From Nannocystis sp. RBIL2 (GTDB lineage: Bacteria > Myxococcota_A > Polyangia > Nannocystales > Nannocystaceae), in contig NZ_JAPNJW010000001.1 in NCBI RefSeq assembly GCF_026626745.1, forward strand, positions 5,874,001-5,938,000: a DNA stretch of 64,000 nucleotides. The letters run 5' to 3'. Under the pieces are notes generated by a model. It saw only the letters and a list, made by a program, of their open reading frames with translations, made no database searches and was not told the origin of the DNA. This document shows positions 34,661-43,103 of the stretch, one piece after another (the first letter of the stretch is position 1; each line of letters starts with the position of its first letter). The translations under genes and the position numbers were made by a program.

Positions 34661-36493
34661 ATGGAGCTCGAACCCGAGACGAAAGTGTTGCCGCGCGGCA
34701 ACGCCGACGTCGCGTCGCCGCCACCCGGCGACGGTTCGCTGCACGCGCTGCAGCGCATCGGCCGCTACGAGGTCGTGCAGCGGCTGGGGCACGGCGGCAT
34801 GGCCACCGTGTACCTCGGACGCGCCACGGGCTCCGCAGGTTTCGAGCGTGTGGTCGCCATCAAGGTGATTCATCAGCACCTCGCCGCGGAGCCCGAGTTC
34901 GTCGGGATGTTCCTCGACGAGGCCAAGATCGCGGCGCGGATCCACAGCCCGCACGTGGCCGGCATCCTCGACCTCGGCGAGGACTCCGGCTTTTACTTCA
35001 TGGTCCTCGAGTACATCGACGGCGAGACGCTGTCGGCGCTGCTGCGCCAGCTGCGTCCCGCCGACGAGCGGCTGCCGCTGGCGGTGGCCCTGCAAGTCCT
35101 CGCCGACGCGTGCGAGGGCCTGGTCGCGGTCCATGGCCTGCGCGACCCCGATGGCCGGCCCTACGGGCTCGTCCACCGCGACATGTCGCCGCAGAACCTG
35201 ATGGTCAACTTCGACGGCTGGACGAAGATCGTCGACTTCGGCCTGGTCAAGGCGACCGGCCTGCGCAACAGCAACCACACCGGCCATCTGCGCGGCAAGC
35301 TGGCGTACATGGCGCCCGAGCAGGCCCGCGGCAAGCCGCTGTCGGCCGGCACCGACCTGTTCGCGCTCGGCGTGATCTTCTGGGAGATGCTGACGGGGCG
35401 GCGGCTGTTCGCCGGCGAAGGCGACGCCGAGACGCTCGAGAACGTGATGCGCTGCGAAGTGCCGCCGCTGCGCGAGTTCCGGCCCGACCTGCCGTCCGGG
35501 GTCGAGGCGCTGCTGCAGCGCGCGCTGGCGCCGACGCCCGAGGAGCGCTACGCGAGCGCCGAGGCGATGCTGGCCGACATCCGCGCGCTGCTGCGCGAGT
35601 GCGGCGACACCAGCGAGCCGCGGCGGGCGCTGGGGGCGATCATGCGGCACCACTTCGCGGAGCAGGCGAAGTACCGCATGGCGGCGATCCGCGGCGCCTC
35701 GCGCGGGGAGCTGCGGGGGCGGCCGGCACACATCGGCTCGGCGCCGCTGCCGGCCGCCGAGCTGTCGCCGCCGCCCGTCGCCGCGGGCGACGAGCAGACC
35801 CAGACGCGCGTGCTGGCCGAGACGCGCGGGGCCGTACCTGTCCCGGACGACATGTCCTCGCCGACAGATCGGCTGGCGGTCGTGCCGACGCGGCGGCCGT
35901 GGCTGCTGTGGCTGTCGCTGCCGCTGGTGGGCGCGGGCGTGGCGGCGGTGCTGCTGCTGTTCTTGTTGCCGCGCCAAAGTCCGCCGCAGCCCGAGCCGTC
36001 GAGCGCGCCGGCGCCGACGGTGCCGCAGCCGCAGGTCCAGCCGCCGCGTCCGGCGACCGTGGTGTGGTTCTTCCAGACGGACCCGGTCGGGGCGACCGTG
36101 ACGATCGACAAGGGCCCCGAGTCGGTGCTCGCCGCGCTGGCGCCGCAGATCGAGGGGCAGGTGACGCCGCTGCGCCTGGTGGTGCCTTACGACGATCAGG
36201 TGCAGCTGCAGCTGACCGTGACGCACGAGGGCTACAAGCCGAGCAAGCGCAGCCTGATCCCCATGGACAACCAGAACTTCATCGTCGAGCTGCAGCCCGA
36301 GGCGCCGACGCCGGTGCCGGCGATCACGCCGGTGACGAACACGCTGGCGAGCCCGAAGAAGAAGCCGCCGAGCGCGAAGAACCCGGGCGTCGGCGCGACC
36401 GAGCCGGCGAAGCCCGCGAGCAAGAGTGAGAAGGGCGAGGAGAGCGAGCTCAAGGACGAGCCGATCTTCAGCCCCGTCAAGGGTGGCGGATGA
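34661..36493 (+). CDS. Membrane-anchored Ser/Thr protein kinase (Hanks type) with PEGA-like domain
   Basis: 610 residues. The kinase domain (about 34-305) has LGHGGMATVYLG, the VAIK lysine, HRDMSPQNLMV, DFGLVK and APEQARG, so it should be active. Then come a linker, one membrane span (LWLSLPLVGAGVAAVLLLFLL, about 425-445), a Pro-rich spacer and an outside domain with GATVTIDKG and VTHEGYKPSKRSLIP, like PEGA domains; the tail is Lys-rich. ATG at 34661 starts the acidic head; a frame upstream is open without similarity. ATGA links it to the next gene. A three-unit 14-bp repeat lies in the linker. Confidence 0.9.
   Translation: MELEPETKVLPRGNADVASPPPGDGSLHALQRIGRYEVVQRLGHGGMATVYLGRATGSAGFERVVAIKVIHQHLAAEPEFVGMFLDEAKIAARIHSPHVAGILDLGEDSGFYFMVLEYIDGETLSALLRQLRPADERLPLAVALQVLADACEGLVAVHGLRDPDGRPYGLVHRDMSPQNLMVNFDGWTKIVDFGLVKATGLRNSNHTGHLRGKLAYMAPEQARGKPLSAGTDLFALGVIFWEMLTGRRLFAGEGDAETLENVMRCEVPPLREFRPDLPSGVEALLQRALAPTPEERYASAEAMLADIRALLRECGDTSEPRRALGAIMRHHFAEQAKYRMAAIRGASRGELRGRPAHIGSAPLPAAELSPPPVAAGDEQTQTRVLAETRGAVPVPDDMSSPTDRLAVVPTRRPWLLWLSLPLVGAGVAAVLLLFLLPRQSPPQPEPSSAPAPTVPQPQVQPPRPATVVWFFQTDPVGATVTIDKGPESVLAALAPQIEGQVTPLRLVVPYDDQVQLQLTVTHEGYKPSKRSLIPMDNQNFIVELQPEAPTPVPAITPVTNTLASPKKKPPSAKNPGVGATEPAKPASKSEKGEESELKDEPIFSPVKGGG
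35837..35878. repeat. 14-bp repeat, 3 phased units inside the kinase gene
   Basis: CCTGTCC 35837, CATGTCC 35851 and CAGA 35865, 14 bp apart. They encode VPVPDDMSSPTDR, in the disordered linker before the membrane span, the part most tolerant of insertion. Confidence 0.8.
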
Positions 36494-37599
36494 GGCGTGG
36501 CCGCTCGCGATGGCGCGGAGCCGTGGCCGTGCTCTGCGCCGCGGAGCTGACCATGACGCCGGTCGTCGCGCGCACGCAGGAGCCGGTCGCTCCCACGGAG
36601 TCGGGAGCGGCTGAGTCACCGGCGCGGGAGTCGGTCGCGGGGTCGCCGGCTTCGTCGCCCGCTTCGGAGGACGAGACCGATGCGCCGGCTTCGCCGGAGG
36701 TGGCGGCGCCGGTGCCCGATCAGGCGGCCGCGCTGGTGTACTTCCGCGAGGGCAAGCAGCACTACAACGAGCGTCGTTACGCCGAGGCGGCGCAGGCGTT
36801 CGACCGCTCGCTCGCGGCGGCGTGGTCGATCAACGCCGCTTACAACAAGGCGCTGTCGCTCGACCGCGCCAGCGACCTGGTCGCGGCGCTGCAGGCGTAC
36901 CGCGACTACCTCGAGCACGCCGAGACGCAGGATCAACACCGCGTCACCGCGCTCGAGCGCAGCGAGCAGCTGCGGCAGCGGCTCGGCGAGGTGCTGCTTC
37001 AGGTCGACAGTCCGGAGGCGATCCGCGAGATCCGGATCAACGGCGACGCGGTCGACAAGGACGCGTTCCCGCGGCTCACGCTCCCGGGTCCGCTCGAGGT
37101 CGAGTTCGTCGGCGAGGCGCCCGGGCAGCGCAAGCACGTGCGCGCCGACGTGCGCGCCGGCGGGACGGTGACGATCGTGTTCCCGGGGTTCGTGCGGCCC
37201 GAGGTGCGGCCGCCGGACGCGGTCAAGCCGCCCGCGAGGCCGTTCGTCCCGGAGGAGTCGCGGCGCCTCAAGGGGCTGCGGGCGGGCTTCTGGACCACGA
37301 CGTCGCTGGCGCTCGCGGGCGGGGTGACGGTGGCGATCCTCGGCTCGCGCGTGCTCGTGGCCCGCGACCGCGCCCACTCCGGGTGCGACGGGTTGTGCGA
37401 GGAGGGCGAGAAGCAGGGGCTCTATCGCACGTTCTTCGCGCTCCAGGACGCGACCAACGTGGCGATCGGGGTGTCGGCCGCGGTCGGGGTGGCCGCGCTG
37501 GCGCTGGGCATCGCCCTGCGCCGCGAGCGTGCGCGCCGGCCGGTGTCGACGCGGGCCGCTTTGCGCTGGCTCGGCTCCACCGTCGAGCTCACGTTCTGA
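36490..37599 (+). CDS. TPR-like secreted/membrane protein coupled to the kinase
   Basis: 369 residues. A signal peptide is followed by an acidic Ser/Ala/Pro-rich linker, then two TPR-like repeats (AALVYFREGKQHYNERRYAEAAQAFDRSLAAAWSINAAYNKALSLDRASDLVAALQAYRDYLEHA), a small domain (DSPEAIREIRINGDAVDKD) that could be PEGA-like, and two membrane spans near the C-terminus. Its ATG overlaps the kinase stop (ATGA), so the pair is co-translated. Such kinase-TPR pairs are frequent in myxobacteria; the client is unknown. Confidence 0.8.
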   Translation: MRRGRSRWRGAVAVLCAAELTMTPVVARTQEPVAPTESGAAESPARESVAGSPASSPASEDETDAPASPEVAAPVPDQAAALVYFREGKQHYNERRYAEAAQAFDRSLAAAWSINAAYNKALSLDRASDLVAALQAYRDYLEHAETQDQHRVTALERSEQLRQRLGEVLLQVDSPEAIREIRINGDAVDKDAFPRLTLPGPLEVEFVGEAPGQRKHVRADVRAGGTVTIVFPGFVRPEVRPPDAVKPPARPFVPEESRRLKGLRAGFWTTTSLALAGGVTVAILGSRVLVARDRAHSGCDGLCEEGEKQGLYRTFFALQDATNVAIGVSAAVGVAALALGIALRRERARRPVSTRAALRWLGSTVELTF

Positions 37600-37628
37600 G
37601 GCGCTTGCACCGGCGCGCCCGGGCTGCC

Positions 37629-38879
37629 ATGACTCACCCCATGCAAGAGCTCCGGTGGCCGACCTATGCCCTCCGCGACCTCGTCCTCGAGGAAGCAGTG
37701 CCCGACGAGCGCGGCTCGCTGCGCGTGCGCGACAGCGCCGGTCGCGTCTACCTCGACGCGGTGAACGGCGTCGGTTGTGCGCCGCTCGGGCACGCGCACC
37801 CGCGGTGGGTCGAGGCCTTGACGGCGCAGATGCAGCGGCTGAGCGCGGCCGCCAACTCGTTCAGCACCGAGCCGCAGCGGCGCTTCGCGGCGGAGATCGT
37901 CGCGCGCATGCCGGTGCCCGACGCGCGGGCGTTCATCGCCACCACCGGCACCGAGACCACCGAGGCGGCGATCAAGGTCGCGCTGCGGGCGACCGGGCGC
38001 AACACCATCGTCGCGTTCGAGCGGGCCTTCCACGGCCGCTCGCTCGGGGCGCTGGCCTGCACCGCCAACACCGCCTACCGCCACCCGTACGTGCGCTGCC
38101 TCGGCGAGAGCGAGCCGGCCGAGCCGTTCGCCACCGCGCGGGTGCTGCGGCTGCCGTACGGCGACCTCGACGCGCTGCGCGAGACCTTCGCCGAGCACGG
38201 CGCCGCGATCGCGGCGGTGTTCCTCGAGCCGATCCAGGGCGAGGCCGGCGTCTACCCGGCCACGCGCGAGTTCCTGGTCGGGCTGCACGGCTTGTGCCGC
38301 GAGCACGGCGCGCTGGTCGGCGCCGACGAGGTCCAGTGCGGCTTCGGGCGCACCGGCTCGTGGTCGGCGTGGGCGCACATCGTCGGCGACGACCCGGCGC
38401 TGGCGCCCGACTTGATGTGGATCGCCAAGGCCCTCGGCGGCGGGTTCCCGATCGGCGTGTGCCTCGCCCGCGGTGACCTGGCGCAGGCGATGGGCAAGGG
38501 CACTCACGGCACCACCTTCGGCGGCAACCCGCTCGCCTGCGCCGCCGGGCTCGCCAGCATCGACATCCTCGAGCGCGACGGCCTGCTCGCCGCCGCGGGG
38601 GCGCAGCTGCCGACGCTGCAGGCGATCGCGCGCGAGGAGCCGTGCGCGCGGGTCCAGGAGATCCGCGGCCACGGGGCGCTGATCGGCGTGCAGGTCGGCA
38701 AGCCGGCCGAGCAGCTCGGCGCCGCCGTCGGCGACCGCATGATGCGCGACCACGGCGTCCTCGTCACCGTCTGCGGCGGCCACACGATCCGCCTGCTGCT
38801 GCCCTACCGCGCCGGCGCCGACGAGCTGCGCGAGGTGTGGCGCGCGATCAGCCGCTCGCTGGAGTCCGAAGCAACATGA
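37629..38879 (+). CDS. argD: Class III aminotransferase, acetylornithine aminotransferase-like
   Basis: 416 residues of the PLP-dependent class III family. Motifs include VNGVGCAPLGHAHPRWVEA, the TGTETTEAAIKVALRAT phosphate-binding region, EPIQGEAG, DEVQCGFGRTG, the Schiff-base KALGGGFPIG and GTTFGGNPLACAAG. The overall pattern fits acetylornithine/succinyldiaminopimelate aminotransferase, but no other arg genes are nearby, so the substrate is uncertain. The start is ATG at 37629, 29 bp after the TPR gene. Its stop overlaps the next start. Confidence 0.85.
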   Translation: MTHPMQELRWPTYALRDLVLEEAVPDERGSLRVRDSAGRVYLDAVNGVGCAPLGHAHPRWVEALTAQMQRLSAAANSFSTEPQRRFAAEIVARMPVPDARAFIATTGTETTEAAIKVALRATGRNTIVAFERAFHGRSLGALACTANTAYRHPYVRCLGESEPAEPFATARVLRLPYGDLDALRETFAEHGAAIAAVFLEPIQGEAGVYPATREFLVGLHGLCREHGALVGADEVQCGFGRTGSWSAWAHIVGDDPALAPDLMWIAKALGGGFPIGVCLARGDLAQAMGKGTHGTTFGGNPLACAAGLASIDILERDGLLAAAGAQLPTLQAIAREEPCARVQEIRGHGALIGVQVGKPAEQLGAAVGDRMMRDHGVLVTVCGGHTIRLLLPYRAGADELREVWRAISRSLESEAT

Positions 38880-38930
38880 CCTTCAAGCAATGTCCTAAAC
38901 TACATGTCCTGATGGCCATCTCGCTGCTCG
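38875..38930. repeat. 14-bp repeat, 3-4 units at the argD/TlpA junction
   Basis: CATG 38875, AATGTCC 38889, CATGTCC 38903 and a weaker CATC 38917, every step 14 bp. The array provides the argD stop, the upstream ATG of the TlpA gene and the leader MTFKQCPKLHVL. Confidence 0.8.
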
Positions 38931-39661
38931 CGCCTGCTCCCGGGTGCAGGCGTGAGGCCAGCGAGGCCCCCGAGTCGACTGCGGCGCCGGAGACCGAGCC
39001 GTCCGCGCCTGAGTCGGCCCTCGCACCCGCGAGCGAGACCCCCGAGGCGCCCGCGAGCGACACGTCCGCGCCGGCCGCCGACAAGCCGCCGGGCGAGGCC
39101 GTGGCGGCCAGCGAGCCGGCGCCGACCGCCGAGCCGACGCCCGCGAGCGGCGAGCCCAAGGCCGCGGCCGCGAGCGGCCTGCCGGCGCCGCTGCACGCCA
39201 AGGTCGACGAGTCGTGCGGGCGCGACGCCGGCGTCGGCACGGGCGCGCTGCCGTTCGCGCTCAAGACGCCGGAGGGCAAGGACATCAGCATGGCGAGCCT
39301 GCGCGGCAAGGTCGTGCTGCTCAACTTCTGGGGTACGTGGTGTAAGCCGTGCCTCAAGGAGCTGCCCGAGTTCGACCGCCTCGTCCGCCACTACAAGAAG
39401 AGCGGCGCGGTGCTGGTCGCCATCGCCACCGACACCGAGCCGGACAAGGTGCTCGAGTTCGCCAAGGAGCGGAAGCTCTCCGCCAAGCTGGCGCTTGGCG
39501 GCGAAGACCTGGCCAAGCAGTACGACAGCCCCAACTTCCCGTTCTCGTTCGTGGTCGACGACAAGGGCACGATCCGCGGCTCTTACCGCAGCTACAAGCC
39601 GGAGTGCATCGGGCGGATCGAGCAAGACATCCGCACGAGCCTCGAGCAGCGCAAGCGCTAA
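38876..39661 (+). CDS. TlpA/ResA-like thioredoxin-fold lipoprotein
   Basis: 261 residues. The signal peptide ends in PAPGC (lipobox), followed by about 95 residues of Ala, Pro, Glu and Ser, then a TlpA-like domain with VVLLNFWGTWCKPCLKELPEF (active-site CxxC), VAIATDTEPDKV and FSFVVDDKGTIRG. It probably reduces or isomerises disulfides, or serves cytochrome maturation, outside the membrane. ATG at 38876 overlaps the argD stop, but the first 12 codons come from a 14-bp repeat array; ATG at 38912 (MAISLLAPAPGC) is probably the older start. Confidence 0.82.
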   Translation: MTFKQCPKLHVLMAISLLAPAPGCRREASEAPESTAAPETEPSAPESALAPASETPEAPASDTSAPAADKPPGEAVAASEPAPTAEPTPASGEPKAAAASGLPAPLHAKVDESCGRDAGVGTGALPFALKTPEGKDISMASLRGKVVLLNFWGTWCKPCLKELPEFDRLVRHYKKSGAVLVAIATDTEPDKVLEFAKERKLSAKLALGGEDLAKQYDSPNFPFSFVVDDKGTIRGSYRSYKPECIGRIEQDIRTSLEQRKR

Positions 39662-40032
39662 CGCGTCGGTTCGACGCGCAGGCCCGCGGCGACGATGAAA
39701 GCCGGCGGGTCGCTGCCGTCGTGGGCGCGGAGTATGAACACGGGAGCGTCGGGGCTCGCAGTCGGGAGCGACGGCAGGCGCCCGGCGACGGAACCGCTGA
39801 ACAGGTGCAGCCTCGTGCCCCACTCGAGGCGCATGGGCATCTGCACGTAGACCGGCTCGACGAAGCACAGCCGGCCGAACGCGGGCAGCGCGGGCGGCGG
39901 CCACTCGCAGTGATAGACCTCGAGCACCAGCGCGTCGTCGTCCATTGCGACCACGCGCACGGCCGCCAGCGGGTGCACCTGCAGCAGCGCGTCGGCGGCC
40001 GCGAGCGCTTCGGCGAGCGGCGTCGGGCTCAC
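39658..40032 (-). CDS. Unknown protein co-translated with the FHA protein
   Basis: About 124 residues from GTG at 40032, whose GTGA overlaps the FHA gene stop. The first third is helical (TPLAEALAAADALLQVHPLAAVRVVAMDD), the rest beta-rich with aromatic residues (LVLEVYHCEWPPPALPAFGRLCFVEPVYVQMPMRLEWG). No family is recognised. The stop overlaps that of the convergent TlpA gene. The tight coupling suggests a function with the FHA protein. Confidence 0.7.
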   Translation of the reverse strand: MSPTPLAEALAAADALLQVHPLAAVRVVAMDDDALVLEVYHCEWPPPALPAFGRLCFVEPVYVQMPMRLEWGTRLHLFSGSVAGRLPSLPTASPDAPVFILRAHDGSDPPAFIVAAGLRVEPTR

Positions 40033-40970
40033 GAGTACTCGACGACTCGCTTCTTGCGCAGCTCGACGATCAGCCTGGTGAGGGCGAGGTCGTCCTGCGG
40101 GTACGAGTCGAGGATGAACGACCAGGTCCGGCCCTCGGCGAGGTCTTGCACGACGTCGAGCTGCTCGGGCGGCAGGGTGTGCCAGCGGACGGGCGACGGC
40201 TGGACCAGCGACACCTCGACGCCGTAGGTCGGCACGGGTGTCTTTTCGGCCAGGTGGAGGATCTCGTCCTGCTGGCGCGCCGACTCCATCAGGATGTGCT
40301 CGATGGCGCTGCGGATCTCCTGCGTCGGCGCCTGCTCGGGGGCGGCGTTCTCGAGCGCGAACGTGCCGCGCTTCCACGCCAGCATGCGCATCAGCGCCTT
40401 CTCCGGCAGCAGCGCCGCGGCGCTCTTGTCGATCGTCGCCGAGAACGCGTAGCCGTCGCGGAGGTAGACGCGGCCGGTCTGCACGGTGTCGAGGTTGCGG
40501 ACGTTGAGCGTGCCGGTCTTGCGGCTCGCCGCCAGCCACTGCAGCACGTCGACCAGCGGGATCTCCTCGATGCTGCCGGTCATCGAGCGGTTGGAGAAGT
40601 CGACCGTGGTCGGCGTGCGGTGCTTCTTCTCGCCCGCGCGGGGGGCGGCGCCCACCTGGCTCGGCTTGGCGACGACCACGCTCATGAGGCTGCCGCCGAT
40701 CGAGATCCGATCGCCGGCGCGGAGGCAGTGGCGCTGGATGAGGTTGCCGTTGACGTGGACCCCGTTGCGCGAGCCGAGATCGCGGACCCACACGCGCTGG
40801 CGCTCGGCGAAGAAGCGGGCGTGCTTGCGGCTCACGGCGTCGTCGGCGAGCACGAGGTCCGATTCGCTGCTGCGGCCGACGATGTAGTGGTCCTTGTCGG
40901 CGTCGAGGGGAAACTCTTCGCCCTTGTACTTGCCCGTCAGGAACTTGAGGACGTGAATTTCCGCACTCAT
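40029..40970 (-). CDS. FHA domain plus DUF4388 regulatory protein
   Basis: 313 residues. The N-terminal FHA domain (about 5-100) has YIVGRSSESDLVLADDAVSRKHARFF, DLGSRNGVHVNG and LRAGDRISIG, the phosphothreonine-binding motifs. A DUF4388 domain (about 130-240) follows with IEEIPLVDVLQWLAASRKTGTLNV, as in many deltaproteobacterial signalling proteins. Such pairs read kinase phosphorylation. ATG at 40970 is preceded by GAGGGTG; an upstream ATG at 40988 is less likely. It lies 1.1 kb from the kinase operon, which it might serve. Confidence 0.87.
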   Translation of the reverse strand: MSAEIHVLKFLTGKYKGEEFPLDADKDHYIVGRSSESDLVLADDAVSRKHARFFAERQRVWVRDLGSRNGVHVNGNLIQRHCLRAGDRISIGGSLMSVVVAKPSQVGAAPRAGEKKHRTPTTVDFSNRSMTGSIEEIPLVDVLQWLAASRKTGTLNVRNLDTVQTGRVYLRDGYAFSATIDKSAAALLPEKALMRMLAWKRGTFALENAAPEQAPTQEIRSAIEHILMESARQQDEILHLAEKTPVPTYGVEVSLVQPSPVRWHTLPPEQLDVVQDLAEGRTWSFILDSYPQDDLALTRLIVELRKKRVVEYS

Positions 40971-41225
40971 GAGCGCACCCTCGAGCATAGGTTTGGAGCC
41001 ACACCCACGTCAACGCTGTGCGGTGGCGGATGAGGGGAAGCAGGACGCGGGGTCGGGGGCGCAGGACCCGTGACGGCGCACACGGCTCGCTGTCGGCACG
41101 ATACGTTTCGCGCGGCGCTACCGCGACCGTGGGGCGGCGATGGCGCCCCTTCGTGGCCCGGCCTGCCAATAAACGCTAGGCTTTGGCGTCAACCTCAGCA
41201 TCTTCGCCGAGGTGGAGTCACGGTC

Positions 41226-42884
41226 ATGAACAAGCGTCCCTGGATCGGCCCCGTGAGCGCACTGGCGCTCGTGCTTTCGTTCGCTGGCGGTTGCACGCGG
41301 AACGTCGGGGCCGGAGTGGTTCATCCGGACGAGATCCCGCGCTCGGTAGCGGCCTCTCCGGCGGCCTACGAGACGGTGTACGTGCAGAGCCAGGCCTACG
41401 CCACGCCGACGGGCGCGCCGCAGGCCAACGGTTACGCGATTCCGGGCGAGGCGCCGGTCGATCCGGCGGTGCAGACCGAGGCGAACATCGAGAACCCGCC
41501 GGGGCTGGTCGGCACCGAGACGCTCAGCGACGGGCAGCAGGTCAAGGTCGTGACGTACGTGCACACGTACCCCGAGGCGATCGAGACCTACCCGCGCGTG
41601 TGGTGGTCCAATCGTTGGTACTACAACATCAACGGCAACTTCGTTTACTACAGCCCCTACTACAACAACTGGGTGTACTACTGGGGCCCGCCGTCGCCGC
41701 TGGTGTACGCGTGGAACTACTACTACCCGTGGGTGCCGTATTCGTACGGCTGGGGCTTCTACGGCAACGGCTGGTACTGGGGCGGTCCGGGCTACTGGGG
41801 CTACCACGCGTGGGGCATGCCGCCGTCGTACTATTACAACTACTACCCGCAAGATCCGGGCTCGGTGCGGCACAGCACCCCGAGCCAGGGCGGGCCCACG
41901 GGCGGCACGCGGCACACGATGAACGCGTCGCAGGGCGGCCCGACCGGGACGCCGGGCAATCAGGGCTTCGGCGACAAGCTCGGCCGTCCGAACGGCAACA
42001 ACGGCGGCCTGGGCCCTTCGGGTCGGCCGAACGACCTGGCCGCCGCTCCGCAGGGCGGTGGTCTGGGGGCGGGCACCAGCGGGCCGCGTGGGCTCGCGGC
42101 GGCGCCCGAGGGCGGGCGTGGCGGCCTCGGCCCGGGTGGTCAGGCGGCGGGTCCGTCGAACCTCGCGGCTCCGAGCTCGCGCCCGACCCATTCGCCTCAG
42201 GGGCCGGGTGCGTGGACCTCGAGCGGCACGCGCACGGTCGCGGGCGCGAGCGCCAGCTACCCGAGCATGCCGGTGTCGGGCGGTGCGCGACCGGGCGGCG
42301 AGGCGAGCGGCGGTGGTCGCGGTTACATGGCGCCGGGGGCAGGTAATCTGTCGGCCGGCGGAGCCAAGACCGCGGGGACCGCGGGTGGCATGAGCGCGAC
42401 CTACCGCCCGACCTACGCGCCTCCGGGAGGCAGCGGCGGCGGCGAGCGGGGCACGATGGCGGCCGGGGCCGCGCGGCCGAGCAGCGGCGGCGGGTTCGCG
42501 TCGTCGCAGGCGACCTACGTACCGGCGACCTCGGGCTCGCGCGGCGGGCCGCGCAGCGCGACCAGCTCGTTCGGCGACGGTGGCGGCTCGCGGGGCACCG
42601 GCCCGAGCTACAGCGGCGGCGGCTTCAGCGGCGGTAGCCGTGGCGGCTTCAGCAGCGGCGGCTCGAGCGGCGGCTTCAGCGGCGGCGGCTTCAGCAGCGG
42701 CGGCAGCGGCTTCGGCGGTAGCCGTGGCGGCTTCAGCAGCGGCGGAGGCGGCGGCTTCAGCGGTGGTGGCGGAGGCGGCGGCTTCGGCGGCGGAGGCGGT
42801 GGCTTCAGCGGGGGCGGCGGGGGCGGCGGAGGCGGTCGCGGGGGCGGGGGTGGCTTCAGCGGCGGCGGCGGTCGCGGCCGCTGA
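41226..42884 (+). CDS. Tyr/Trp-rich and Gly/Ser-rich lipoprotein
   Basis: 552 residues. Signal peptide with lipobox AGGC. Residues about 115-205 are packed with Tyr, Trp, Gly and Pro (WYYNINGNFVYYSPYYNNW), and from about 210 onward the protein is Gly, Ser, Pro and Ala with a nearly pure SGGGF/FSGGG end. This looks like an extended surface or matrix protein, possibly self-associating, but no family is recognised. GGTGGAG precedes ATG at 41226. The repeat-rich end is likely to vary in length between strains. Confidence 0.75.
   Translation: MNKRPWIGPVSALALVLSFAGGCTRNVGAGVVHPDEIPRSVAASPAAYETVYVQSQAYATPTGAPQANGYAIPGEAPVDPAVQTEANIENPPGLVGTETLSDGQQVKVVTYVHTYPEAIETYPRVWWSNRWYYNINGNFVYYSPYYNNWVYYWGPPSPLVYAWNYYYPWVPYSYGWGFYGNGWYWGGPGYWGYHAWGMPPSYYYNYYPQDPGSVRHSTPSQGGPTGGTRHTMNASQGGPTGTPGNQGFGDKLGRPNGNNGGLGPSGRPNDLAAAPQGGGLGAGTSGPRGLAAAPEGGRGGLGPGGQAAGPSNLAAPSSRPTHSPQGPGAWTSSGTRTVAGASASYPSMPVSGGARPGGEASGGGRGYMAPGAGNLSAGGAKTAGTAGGMSATYRPTYAPPGGSGGGERGTMAAGAARPSSGGGFASSQATYVPATSGSRGGPRSATSSFGDGGGSRGTGPSYSGGGFSGGSRGGFSSGGSSGGFSGGGFSSGGSGFGGSRGGFSSGGGGGFSGGGGGGGFGGGGGGFSGGGGGGGGGRGGGGGFSGGGGRGR
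42326..42353. repeat. 14-bp repeat, 2 units inside the Gly-rich lipoprotein gene
   Basis: CATGGCG at 42326 and CAGGTAA at 42340, 14 bp apart. They encode MAPGAGNLS within the low-complexity part. Confidence 0.5.
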
Positions 42885-42901
42885 GCAGTCCGCTCTCACT
42901 C

Positions 42902-42929
42902 GGGGCGCACGAGCATGGCCGTGCGCCCC
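42902..42929. terminator. Strong hairpin after the Gly-rich lipoprotein gene
   Basis: GGGGCGCACG and CGTGCGCCCC form a perfect 10-bp stem with an 8-base loop, 17 bp after the stop codon. No U-run follows, so it may act with a second factor or only stabilise the transcript. Confidence 0.6.
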
Positions 42930-42962
42930 TCCTCGCGCTGGCGACCGAGTTGCGCGAGCGGC

Positions 42963-43004
42963 AGTGTCGCAAGGGACATGTCTGGAAGGACATGTAATTG
43001 GTCC
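42963..43004. repeat. 14-bp repeat, 3 units after the Gly-rich lipoprotein gene
   Basis: AGTGTCG 42963, CATGTCT 42977 and CATG 42991 spaced exactly 14 bp; the last two fold with a GGAA (GNRA) loop. A further pair TCTGTCT 43046 / CAGG 43060 lies before gloB. Confidence 0.8.
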
Positions 43005-43045
43005 GGGCTGATTGGACGCTCAGCTCGGTCCGAGTCGGCAGTCAA

Positions 43046-43073
43046 TCTGTCTCGAGGGGCAGGTCGGCTTGAG
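43046..43073. repeat. 14-bp repeat, 2 units before gloB
   Basis: TCTGTCT at 43046 and CAGG at 43060 with TCGAGGGG between, 31 bp upstream of the gloB start. Confidence 0.6.
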
Positions 43074-43103
43074 CTCGCGGGTTTGCTCCGCTAAGACATC
43101 GGG

